A DNA stretch of 16,081 bases, from contig CAJLBR010000028.1 in the NCBI GenBank assembly GCA_905204915.1, positions 1-16,081 on the forward strand, given 5' to 3'. Origin of the DNA: an uncultured Clostridium sp. Lineage in GTDB: Bacteria; Bacillota; Clostridia; TANB77; CAG-465. Shown in pieces: positions 1-6,392 of this stretch (the stretch's first letter is position 1; each line of letters opens with the position of its first letter). The notes beneath the pieces are model-generated. The model did not search any database, was not told the origin of the DNA, and worked only from the letters and a program-made list of their open reading frames with translations. The position numbers and the translations under genes are program-made.

Positions 1-13
1 ATGCTTTTGGCAT
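1..13 (-). CDS. 5' end of a leftward gene, truncated by the window edge
   Basis: Only the first codons are present, reading M-P-K-A on the minus strand from an ATG at position 13. The start is supported by a Shine-Dalgarno-like GAGGTGAT (complement of 18-25) with good spacing and by a consensus promoter further upstream (58-86). Nothing can be said about the product. It is divergent from the orphan gene that starts at 193. Confidence 0.45.
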
Positions 14-57
14 AAAATCACCTCTATGATATTATTATAAATATTATTATAAATTTT

Positions 58-86
58 ATTATATAATATCTGTTTAAAATATTCAA
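58..86 (-). promoter_or_regulatory. Sigma-A promoter for the leftward edge gene
   Basis: On the minus strand a TTGAAT -35 box (81-86) is separated by exactly 17 bp from a perfect TATAAT -10 box (58-63). Transcription would begin near position 51, leaving a leader of about 40 nt before the ATG at 13. The surrounding DNA is very A+T-rich, so chance matches are possible, but both boxes and the spacing fit. Confidence 0.5.
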
Positions 87-109
87 GAATAATACTTATT
101 AAAATTAGT

Positions 110-138
110 TTGACTTTTATGTAAACATATGCTATAAT
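110..138 (+). promoter_or_regulatory. Sigma-A promoter of the 193-702 gene, with TTTATGTAAA in the spacer
   Basis: A TTGACT -35 box (110-115), a 17-bp spacer and a TATAAT -10 box (133-138), with an extended -10 (TATGC before TATAAT). The spacer begins with TTTATGTAAA (116-125), a near-palindrome that recurs at three other orphan-gene promoters in the window. A protein bound there would overlap RNA polymerase, so the 10-mer may be an operator. The role is inferred from position only. Confidence 0.75.
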
Positions 139-192
139 ATTACATATCAAATATCATATAACTCTACTTAATATAAGGAGGAATTCAAAAAA

Positions 193-702
193 ATGTGCCA
201 ACCAATTTCAAAAGTTATACCATCACGGCTTAACTTAAGTCAAGTTGTTTTGATCATCCGGAACATAAGGTCAGATGATGTTTACAAATCTTTAATTGTA
301 AGCTTTTTTTGCAATATAATTTGTAATCCATTTTTTACAGACTTTGATGGAATGATCTCAATCTTAAAAACAAAATGCGAATTTAAACTTTTAAACGAAT
401 ACATTTTAAGAAATCAAACAAATAACTATGATGACAATACCACTATAACTTCTGAAATATATGAATTCCAAATCTTCAAAATCATTTGGGAAGAAGTTGT
501 TAAAGATGCATATTCACCACATCATACCAGGTTTATTAATATAAATTTTTATATTAAGGAGCTAAAGATGCTATATGGTAAAGACTATGTACGAGGACTA
601 AATGAATCCATTATGAAATTCAAAAGATTTTATAATATGGATCTCTCAAAACCTGAATTTACAAAAAAATTTTTAGTACTATCAGTGAAATTTTACTATT
701 GA
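193..702 (+). CDS. Orphan protein of unknown function, 169 aa (tandem paralogue 1)
   Basis: I do not recognise this protein. It has a strong AAGGAGG site (175-181) before the ATG and its own consensus promoter, so it is very likely real. It is soluble-looking and mixed charged/aromatic, with no signal peptide or clear membrane segment, and ends in FYY with a TGA stop. It aligns without gaps to the next gene at two anchors: LLNEYILR (residues 66-73) against VLREFSLR (67-74), and E-x-x-I-x-x-x-IW around residues 91-99 against 90-98. The two are probably diverged paralogues. Its codon choice and base composition look less A/T-biased at third positions than the glycolytic genes, which hints at a different origin. 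No enzymatic motif was seen. Confidence 0.75.
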   Translation: MCQPISKVIPSRLNLSQVVLIIRNIRSDDVYKSLIVSFFCNIICNPFFTDFDGMISILKTKCEFKLLNEYILRNQTNNYDDNTTITSEIYEFQIFKIIWEEVVKDAYSPHHTRFININFYIKELKMLYGKDYVRGLNESIMKFKRFYNMDLSKPEFTKKFLVLSVKFYY

Positions 703-727
703 TTTTTGCATATATTTGTAGTATAAT
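699..727 (+). promoter_or_regulatory. Sigma-A promoter of the 784-1314 gene
   Basis: TTGATT (699-704), overlapping the TGA stop of the preceding gene, then a 17-bp spacer and TATAAT (722-727). This gives the second paralogue its own promoter instead of relying only on read-through. The spacer lacks the TTTATGTAAA element found at the first gene. Confidence 0.65.
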
Positions 728-783
728 CATTTTACTTTTTAGGCAGTATTAAAAATAACTATTTTTATGGGAGGTAATCTTTT

Positions 784-1314
784 ATGTCAAAAACAATGGC
801 AACTTCAATTCCTCAGAAGCGTCAATTAAGACGGTACTTAGAAGTATTTGAGGGGACTTCTTACGTGCCGGTAAGCAACTTAGATGCTGTAATCAGTGGA
901 ACATATAATCTTTTTGATTCTGCATCTATTTCATCACACGAAGAATTTATCAAATCAATTGGAAGAATCAGTTGTAAACCGGTATTAAGGGAATTTTCTT
1001 TAAGAACAAAAGAAGAAGAAGCTTGCGGAAATGTGATTTTAAATGAGAAAGAGCTTAATATTATCAGAAATATCTGGAAAAAAATAGCTTTTAACACCAT
1101 AATAAACCACTCTACAAGCTGCGATGCCTCTATAAAAATTTCTAAGGTTGCTCTAAGAAAGATTTATGCAAAAAATCGTTTTTCGTATTCGGAAGCTGCA
1201 GATCATCTCAAGGCAACAATCGCTTCATTCCTAAAATTTGAAGGTTTTGATGAAATTGAAATTTCTTCTGAAGATATTAAGTCCTACGTGATTTTTCTTA
1301 TAAAAACTTGTTAA
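784..1314 (+). CDS. Orphan protein of unknown function, 176 aa (tandem paralogue 2)
   Basis: Unrecognised soluble-looking protein with a GGGAGG site (769-774) upstream of the ATG and a strong terminator right after the TAA stop. Residues 67-74 (VLREFSLR) and 90-100 (with IW at 97-98) match the 169-aa neighbour at almost the same positions, and both proteins continue with an H/S/T-rich turn, then an L-x-x-(I/L)Y-(A/G)K segment near residues 123-131. This supports a tandem duplication followed by strong divergence. The N-terminus is basic (QKRQLRR at 11-17), which could contact nucleic acid, but that is only a guess. The last ten codons are inside a sequence that is repeated downstream of eno. 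Confidence 0.75.
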   Translation: MSKTMATSIPQKRQLRRYLEVFEGTSYVPVSNLDAVISGTYNLFDSASISSHEEFIKSIGRISCKPVLREFSLRTKEEEACGNVILNEKELNIIRNIWKKIAFNTIINHSTSCDASIKISKVALRKIYAKNRFSYSEAADHLKATIASFLKFEGFDEIEISSEDIKSYVIFLIKTC

Positions 1315-1383
1315 AATAAGATAAATCAGACAGAAAAACACCAAGGTTAAATCCTTGGTGTTTTTATTTTAATTATTTTTTTC
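1275..1383. repeat. Repeat copy 1: 3' end of the orphan gene plus terminator
   Basis: This 109-bp segment is repeated in the same orientation at 2378-2476. The copies are identical except for ten bases present only here (1300-1309, flanked by CTT on both sides, so probably a slippage deletion in the other copy) and two substitutions in opposite arms of the hairpin. Here the segment contains the final codons and stop of the 784-1314 gene, so this copy is probably the source. Confidence 0.85.
1334..1365 (+). terminator. Rho-independent terminator of the 784-1314 gene
   Basis: A 13-bp stem (1334-1346 with 1353-1365; core ACACCAAGG/CCTTGGTGT) closes a 6-nt loop and is followed by a long T-rich tract (1361-1382). 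On the minus strand the hairpin is followed by a short U run inside the stem, so it may also end transcription of the convergent gene 1394-1804, less efficiently. Confidence 0.9.
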
Positions 1384-1393
1384 TTCACGATTG

Positions 1394-1804
1394 TTACTCG
1401 TCTTTAATTCGAATTATCTCAGTTTCATATCTGTGAAAATATCTCTTAAAGCACTTAGGTCCTTGACGCACGCCAGTATCAAACAAAATCGAACGTGAAG
1501 TGTCCTTATCCAGTTTTACGTAAAATCGAGATGGATATTTAGTAAACGCATCCCATTTTAGAATTTCTTGGATTACAGAATCCATCTTATCTGTATCAAC
1601 TTTTGCGAATGATAATTCGAGACATTCGCCAGCTGCATTGATAACAAAACTTACATTATCAAATTTAGCTAAAGTTGCATTGATAAACACAGTTTTAGAT
1701 AGAACTATAATCCGAGGATTAACGGAATTAAATTTAGAGGCTAAATATTCCACAACCTCCTCATTCCATTTGGAGTTAATAACTCCTGCAAAAGCGTATG
1801 ACAT
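1394..1804 (-). CDS. Orphan protein of unknown function, 136 aa
   Basis: I do not recognise a family. The ATG at 1804 is preceded by a perfect AAGGAGGA site (complement of 1811-1818), and a consensus promoter lies about 125 bp upstream, so the gene is well supported. The protein is soluble-looking, with alternating strands and helices in the first 80 residues and a basic, aromatic C-terminal part (KRYFHRYE near residue 118). No signal peptide, membrane segment or catalytic motif is evident. It converges on the 784-1314 gene and may share its terminator. Its third-position use of G and C is higher than in the glycolytic genes. The long structured leader with a palindrome suggests regulation. 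Confidence 0.7.
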   Translation of the reverse strand: MSYAFAGVINSKWNEEVVEYLASKFNSVNPRIIVLSKTVFINATLAKFDNVSFVINAAGECLELSFAKVDTDKMDSVIQEILKWDAFTKYPSRFYVKLDKDTSRSILFDTGVRQGPKCFKRYFHRYETEIIRIKDE

Positions 1805-1866
1805 AATTTGTCCTCCTTATCACTTTTATTGAAGCATTGGTTTTATATAAGTTAAACTAAAAAGCT

Positions 1867-1918
1867 AGAGGTTAATTCCCTCTCACTAATTAGTGAAAAA
1901 AGGTATTAAGACTTACCT
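1867..1918 (-). promoter_or_regulatory. Structured leader with a palindrome upstream of the 136-aa gene
   Basis: Between the promoter and the start codon lie three short inverted repeats: AGAGG/CCTCT (1867-1871 with 1879-1883), a perfect 14-bp palindrome TCACTAATTAGTGA (1883-1896), and AGGTA/TACCT (1901-1905 with 1914-1918). The palindrome could be a DNA operator, and the others could fold in the roughly 120-nt leader. No known riboswitch class was recognised. Confidence 0.4.
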
Positions 1919-1930
1919 ATATCAGCACAC

Positions 1931-1959
1931 ATTATAGCATAATTTATGTAAATATGCAA
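1931..1959 (-). promoter_or_regulatory. Sigma-A promoter of the 1394-1804 gene, with TTTACATAAA in the spacer
   Basis: On the minus strand TTGCAT (complement of 1954-1959), a 17-bp spacer and a perfect TATAAT (1931-1936) preceded by TATGC, an extended -10. The spacer contains TTTACATAAA, the reverse complement of the 10-mer in the spacer of the 193-702 promoter (plus-strand TTTATGTAAA at 1943-1952). Confidence 0.75.
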
Positions 1960-2046
1960 CAATATTGGTTGCATTTAACATAAAAATGTGGTAAATAGAC
2001 CATCTGCCTTTTCAAATTATTATTATCTGTCATTACTCTACTTCAT

Positions 2047-2380
2047 TTACTTTCCAAATTCCATTTTTGTAGAGCCTACTCTTTCAATAATGCCTTTTTC
2101 TTTTAGCACTTTTATATTGTACGATATATCATCTCTTGTTAAATCAAGTGTTTTAGCCATTTCAACCTGTGTAATACCTGGATTTTTCTTAATTAAATTT
2201 ATTATTTTTTCTTGTGTAGTTTTTTGTGTAGTTTCTTGTTGATTTAAAATTATTCCATCTACAGCTTCATCTATAATTTTTAGCATAAACTCAATAAATT
2301 CGTTTGAATTTCCTGCATTATTACAATTTTGAACGGATTAACATTTTCTTTTGCTTCGTTCATCCAACTAAACAAATTAT
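2047..2380 (-). pseudogene. Fossil of a Fic-family (Fic/DOC AMP-transferase) gene with a winged-helix C-terminus
   Basis: Two Fic-like pieces remain in different frames. The upstream piece (about 2330-2380) reads LFSWMNEAKENVNP, resembling the segment just before the Fic core. The downstream piece (2047 to about 2325) reads NNAGNSNEFIEFML and then a winged-helix domain (NPGITQVEMAKTLDLTRDDI), as in the C-terminus of many Fic proteins. The catalytic HPFxxGNGR core, which should lie between them, is missing and the frame changes at the joint near 2325-2340. The N-terminal half is also absent, with the remnant stopping where the 99-bp repeat begins. Fic proteins transfer AMP from ATP to a target; this copy cannot. 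A 79-codon reading frame from the ATG at 2286 might still give a small DNA-binding protein, but no good ribosome site was seen. Confidence 0.65.
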
Positions 2381-2476
2381 TAAGTCCTACGTGATTTTTC
2401 TTGTTAAAATAAGATAAATCAGACAGAAATACACCAAGGTTAAATCCTTGGTGTATTTATTTTAATTATTTTTTTC
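2378..2476. repeat. Repeat copy 2, behind enolase
   Basis: Direct repeat of 1275-1383 with a 10-bp internal deletion and two hairpin substitutions. Its left end abuts the Fic fossil, and its right end (2462-2476) supplies the last four sense codons and the stop of eno on the opposite strand. The copied orphan-gene codons here have no gene body attached, so this is the transplanted copy. Confidence 0.85.
2427..2458. terminator. Hairpin terminator between the Fic fossil and eno
   Basis: A 13-bp stem (2427-2439 with 2446-2458) and 6-nt loop, a copy of the terminator at 1334-1365. A1337-T1362 there is T2430-A2455 here, so the pair is kept. In the plus direction it is followed by a T-rich tract. 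For eno, on the minus strand, the U run is short and partly in the stem, so termination of eno here is plausible but not certain. Confidence 0.75.
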
Positions 2477-3793
2477 CTGCTTCAAATTGAAAAATGCTTT
2501 CATTCCTGGGTATTCACTTACGAAGTCTAATTCTTCTTCAATTCTTAATAATTGATTATATTTACATACTCTATCTGTTCTAGAAGGTGCTCCTGTTTTT
2601 ATCTGTCCTGCATTTAATGCAACTACAAGATCTGCTATACTAGTATCTTCGGTTTCACCTGAACGATGTGATACAACTGCGGTATACCCTGCTCTATTTG
2701 CCATTTGAACTGCATCAATTGTCTCTGTTACAGTACCAATTTGATTTAATTTTATTAGTATTGAATTAGCAACTCCTAAATCAATTCCTTTTTTTAATCT
2801 TTTTGTATTTGTTACAAATAGATCATCGCCTACAAGTTGAATTTTTTTACCAAGTTTTTCAGTTAATATCTTCCAACCTTCCCAATCTTCTTCAGCTAAT
2901 CCATCTTCTATTGATATTATCATTGGATACTTATTAACTAATTCTTCATAATATTCAATTAATTCTTCTCTTGTGAACATTTTATCACTTTTCCAGAAAT
3001 AATATGAGCCTTCTTCTCCTTTTTTCAAAGCCTCGTCATACATTTCTGTAGCTGCTACATCAAGTGCAACTCTAAAATCCTTATTTGGTATATATCCTGC
3101 TTTTTTAATTGCTTCAGATATATATTCTAAAGCTTCATCATCCTCTTTAAGATCCGGTGCAAAACCACCTTCATCCCCAACAGCCGTTGAATAACCTTTA
3201 CTTTTTAAAACTTTTTTTAGATTATGTAAAACTTCAGAGCACATTCTAAGTGCTTCTTTAAAAGATGGAGCTCCTACTGGCATTATCATAAATTCTTGAA
3301 TATTTACACTATTATCAGCATGTTTACCACCATTTAAAATATTCATCATTGGAACAGGCATAACTTTAGCATTAACACCGCCAAGATAATTATAGAAACT
3401 TACACCTAAAGCATCACTGGCAGCTTTAGCAACAGCAAGTGAAACTCCTAAAATTGCATTGGCCCCTAATCTTTTTTTATTTTCCGTTCCATCAAGTTCC
3501 AACATTATATTGTCTATTGTAACTTGATCTAGCACATTTGCTCCTTCTAACTCTGGTGCAATTATATCATTTATATTTTCAACTGCATTTTCTACACCTT
3601 TTCCGCAGTATCTATCATCATCTTCGTCTCTTAACTCGATTGCTTCATATGCTCCAGTTGAAGCTCCTGACGGTACTGATGCACGGCCAAAGAAACCTCC
3701 TTCACATATAACTTCTACCTCAACTGTTGGATTACCCCTAGAGTCTAAAATTTCTCTTGCATAAACAGATTCTATTTTTATACTTGTTTTCAT
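2462..3793 (-). CDS. eno: Enolase (2-phosphoglycerate hydratase)
   Basis: Cytoplasmic enzyme converting 2-phosphoglycerate to phosphoenolpyruvate in glycolysis. The 443-aa protein is full length (the family is usually about 430). Visible hallmarks are SGASTGAYEAIELRD near residue 42, GDEGGFAPDL with a catalytic Glu, the Mg2+ ligands in ALDVAATE, IEDGLAEEDW and GDDLFVTN, the catalytic Lys in IKLNQIGT, and the signature VSHRSGETEDT. The ATG at 3793 has an AGGAGGG site 7-8 bases upstream (complement of 3800-3806). A terminator separates it from the upstream zinc-ribbon gene, so it probably has its own promoter in 3807-3890, although no clear one was found. Its last codons (E-K-N-N-stop) lie within a repeat shared with the orphan-gene region. 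Confidence 0.98.
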   Translation of the reverse strand: MKTSIKIESVYAREILDSRGNPTVEVEVICEGGFFGRASVPSGASTGAYEAIELRDEDDDRYCGKGVENAVENINDIIAPELEGANVLDQVTIDNIMLELDGTENKKRLGANAILGVSLAVAKAASDALGVSFYNYLGGVNAKVMPVPMMNILNGGKHADNSVNIQEFMIMPVGAPSFKEALRMCSEVLHNLKKVLKSKGYSTAVGDEGGFAPDLKEDDEALEYISEAIKKAGYIPNKDFRVALDVAATEMYDEALKKGEEGSYYFWKSDKMFTREELIEYYEELVNKYPMIISIEDGLAEEDWEGWKILTEKLGKKIQLVGDDLFVTNTKRLKKGIDLGVANSILIKLNQIGTVTETIDAVQMANRAGYTAVVSHRSGETEDTSIADLVVALNAGQIKTGAPSRTDRVCKYNQLLRIEEELDFVSEYPGMKAFFNLKQEKNN

Positions 3794-3890
3794 AAAATTC
3801 CCTCCTATAACAATATATTTTTATTATTCGTATTTAGCATTAATTGTTATTCAAAAATTTTATTACTTTACAAAAATAGACATTTTAACC

Positions 3891-3925
3891 AAAAAAAGCT
3901 ATATACCTATTGGGCATACAGCTTT
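3891..3925 (-). terminator. Rho-independent terminator after the zinc-ribbon gene
   Basis: On the minus strand a 13-bp stem (3913-3925 with 3895-3907) closes a 5-nt loop and runs into a U tract (complement of 3891-3897). Two of its pairs are G-U wobbles in minus-strand RNA only and would be mismatches on the plus strand, which fits leftward use. It isolates eno from the pgk-to-zinc-ribbon transcription unit. Confidence 0.85.
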
Positions 3926-3930
3926 AATTA

Positions 3931-4791
3931 TTATAATCTTTTTACATTGCTCTCTAGACTCTTTCTGAAGTCATCTTCTGATTTTGCTCTTTGCTTGTCT
4001 GATAATTTTTGTTCGTTTTTCTCTAATCTTTTCATGGCCTGTTCTTCAGCAACTTGTCTTGCAGCAATTTGTTTTATATATCCTTTTAATGTAGCGTTAT
4101 CTTTATATTCTTTAAAAGCTTCTTCATCTCCATGTTCATACTTAGACATATATGCATTATATACTTCATCTTTTTCAGCTTCATAAGATTTTGTAATATC
4201 CTCTTGAGTTTGTTTAATATCATATAAATCTAATATGGTTTGTCCCATTTCATAGATTCTTTTTGGTTCACTTTTCCAATCTATAAAGCTTGCAAAATAT
4301 TGTTTTCTATATGCCTTATCGTAGTAAGTCATTATTTTACAACTTATTGAGTAAAACAATGCAACAAATCTCTCAGGAGTTATCTCTTTATTTTTTAACT
4401 TAATTTCTAAGTCATCGAATAAATCCTTTATATCATTTTGCATATCTTTTGAATAATCAGTTGCTACATCTTTTTTTTCTTGTTCTTCTTTATTTTTTTT
4501 CTTTCTTAGAAGTTGTTCTTTCTTCTCTTTAGTAATCTTTTTAAACTTTCTTTTTCCACATTTTGGGCATCTAAGTCTTTCAGAATATTTTTTAGTTATG
4601 TCTGGTTTAGTAATTTCTTCATCAATTATTTCACCACAATTCATACATTCAAATATTCCATATTCATCGACTTCTTCTTTAGGCTCTTCTTCTTCCTCAT
4701 CATCTAGCAAGTCATTTGTTAGTTGATAAGTCCACCATTCTGCCTCTGTTTCAAAGTCTTCTCTAGTTTTGAAATCTTTTTTATCATCCAT
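3931..4791 (-). CDS. Zinc-ribbon protein of unknown function, 286 aa
   Basis: Not assigned to a known family. The N-terminal 45 residues are acidic, with a run of Glu at 32-36. Next comes a likely zinc ribbon, CMNCG at 49-53 and CPKCG at 75-79, then a very basic Lys-rich stretch (about 80-108), and then a helical, charged C-terminal region of about 170 residues with coiled-coil character. No membrane segment is visible, so it is presumably cytoplasmic. It starts 12 bp after the gpmI stop, with an AGAGGT site in the junction, and is followed by the terminator, so it is the last gene of the pgk-tpiA-gpmI transcription unit. A role in nucleic-acid or ribosome binding would fit the ribbon plus basic tract but is only inference. 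Confidence 0.85.
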   Translation of the reverse strand: MDDKKDFKTREDFETEAEWWTYQLTNDLLDDEEEEEPKEEVDEYGIFECMNCGEIIDEEITKPDITKKYSERLRCPKCGKRKFKKITKEKKEQLLRKKKNKEEQEKKDVATDYSKDMQNDIKDLFDDLEIKLKNKEITPERFVALFYSISCKIMTYYDKAYRKQYFASFIDWKSEPKRIYEMGQTILDLYDIKQTQEDITKSYEAEKDEVYNAYMSKYEHGDEEAFKEYKDNATLKGYIKQIAARQVAEEQAMKRLEKNEQKLSDKQRAKSEDDFRKSLESNVKRL

Positions 4792-4803
4792 AAGCTACCT
4801 CTT

Positions 4804-6339
4804 TTATAAAATTACTAAAGATTCACCTGTCATTTCTTCTGGTTTTTCAAGTCCCATAAGATCTAACATAGTTGGTGTTAAATCGCAAAGTCTACCAGAT
4901 TTTAATTCTTTTACTCTATCTGATACAGCTATAAGTGGAACATCAAATGTTGAGTGAGAAGTAATTGGTTCACCAGTCTTTAAATCTAGCATATATTCAC
5001 AATTACCATGATCAGCTGTAATTAAAGCCTCTCCACCAACACTTTCAAGCTTAGAAATAACTTTTCCAACACAATCATCCACAGCTTCAACAGCTTGAAT
5101 TGTTTTTTCTATATTTCCAGTATGTCCTACCATATCTCCATTTGCATAATTTATAACTATTACGTCATATTTTTTATCATCGATTGCTTTTAGTAAGTTA
5201 TCTGTTACTTCGTAAGCAGACATTTCTGGTTTTAAATCATATGTTGCAACCTTTGGAGATGGAACTAAAATTCTAGATTCTCCAGGATATTCTTTTTCTT
5301 CACCACCGTTAAAGAAGAAAGTAACATGAGCATACTTTTCAGTTTCTGCAATTCTTAATTGAGTATATCCATTATCACTAATATACTCACCAAATGTATT
5401 CTTTAATACTTGTGGTTTATATGCAACAGATAAATTCTTTAAAGATTCATCATATTGTGTCATTGTTACAAATAGTAAGTCTTGGATATCTTTTCTTTCA
5501 AAGCTATCAAATTCTTTTTCAGTAAATGCACGAGTAAGTTCACGTGCTCTATCTGGTCTAAAATTGAAGAAAATAGCTGAATCTCCACTATTTAATGTTC
5601 CAATTGGATTTGATTCATCATCAGTAATAACTATCGGTTTAACAAACTCGTCAAATTCTTGTGCTTCATAAGAATTTTCAATTGCTTTTTGAACTGTTTT
5701 AAATTTACTTCCTGTTCCCTTTGCAATAGCATCATATGCAAGTTTGATTCTTTCCCATCTATTATCTCTATCCATTGCGTAGTATCTTCCTACCAAAGAA
5801 GCTACTTTACCAACACCAATTTCACTCATTTTTTCTTCTAATTTTTTTAAGTATTCAATAGCAGATGTTGGTGGTGTATCTCTACCATCTAAAAACGCAT
5901 GAACGTATACTTTTTCTATGTTCTCTCTTTTTGCAAGTTCTAATAAAGCAAATAAATGATCAATATGAGCATGTACTCCTCCATCAGAAACAAGTCCCAT
6001 TATATGAAGACTGCTATTATTGTCTTTTACATGTTTAATGGCTTTTAGAAATTCAGGATTTTGAAAGAATTTTTCATCTTCTATTTCCTTAGTAATTCTT
6101 GTAAGTTCTTGATATACTATTCTTCCTGCACCTATATTAGTATGTCCTACTTCTGAGTTACCCATTTGTCCATCTGGAAGGCCTACAGCCAATCCACTAG
6201 TTCTTACATGAGTACTTTTATATTTAGCAAACAATCTATCTAAATTAGGTGTATTTGCAAGTTTAAATGCATTACCAGGATTTTCATCAGCAATACCAAC
6301 TCCATCTAAAATCATTAACATATACTGTCTATCTTTCAT
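4804..6339 (-). CDS. gpmI: 2,3-bisphosphoglycerate-independent phosphoglycerate mutase
   Basis: Interconverts 3- and 2-phosphoglycerate in the cytoplasm using two Mn2+ ions and a phosphoserine intermediate (alkaline phosphatase superfamily). From the ATG at 6339 the protein is 511 aa, the usual length for the family. Asp12 in LDGVG and Ser62 in GQMGNSEVGH are the first metal ligand and the phosphorylated serine. HIDHLFALLELA, FLDGRDTPP, FFNFRPDRARELT, NYANGDMVGHTG and ITADHGNCE follow in the family's order. A GTG three codons upstream (6348) is in frame but has no properly spaced ribosome site, so the ATG is preferred. It lies 53 bp behind tpiA and 12 bp before the zinc-ribbon gene, consistent with one operon. 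Confidence 0.97.
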   Translation of the reverse strand: MKDRQYMLMILDGVGIADENPGNAFKLANTPNLDRLFAKYKSTHVRTSGLAVGLPDGQMGNSEVGHTNIGAGRIVYQELTRITKEIEDEKFFQNPEFLKAIKHVKDNNSSLHIMGLVSDGGVHAHIDHLFALLELAKRENIEKVYVHAFLDGRDTPPTSAIEYLKKLEEKMSEIGVGKVASLVGRYYAMDRDNRWERIKLAYDAIAKGTGSKFKTVQKAIENSYEAQEFDEFVKPIVITDDESNPIGTLNSGDSAIFFNFRPDRARELTRAFTEKEFDSFERKDIQDLLFVTMTQYDESLKNLSVAYKPQVLKNTFGEYISDNGYTQLRIAETEKYAHVTFFFNGGEEKEYPGESRILVPSPKVATYDLKPEMSAYEVTDNLLKAIDDKKYDVIVINYANGDMVGHTGNIEKTIQAVEAVDDCVGKVISKLESVGGEALITADHGNCEYMLDLKTGEPITSHSTFDVPLIAVSDRVKELKSGRLCDLTPTMLDLMGLEKPEEMTGESLVIL

Positions 6340-6392
6340 AATATACACTTCTCTTTCTAATTTTTTACAACTACAATATTATATCATTTCTT

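Noticed and set aside
193..1314. Toxin-antitoxin pair
   Set aside because: The two genes are similar in size, seem related to each other, have separate promoters and a gap of 81 bp, and show no toxin or antitoxin motif.
1638..1832. 64-codon plus-strand open frame
   Set aside because: It is antisense to the well-supported 136-aa gene and has no ribosome site or promoter.
1988..2242. 84-codon plus-strand open frame
   Set aside because: It lies antisense to the Fic fossil, whose minus-strand reading gives a recognisable winged-helix pattern. The plus frame is Phe/Ser/Tyr-rich with no start signals.
3807..3890. Promoter of eno
   Set aside because: A TTGAAT-like -35 at 3849-3854 exists, but no acceptable -10 lies at the right distance, so it was not called.
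6340..6348. GTG start for gpmI three codons upstream
   Set aside because: The purine-rich stretch would be too close to the GTG, while the ATG at 6339 gives the usual family length and position of Ser62.
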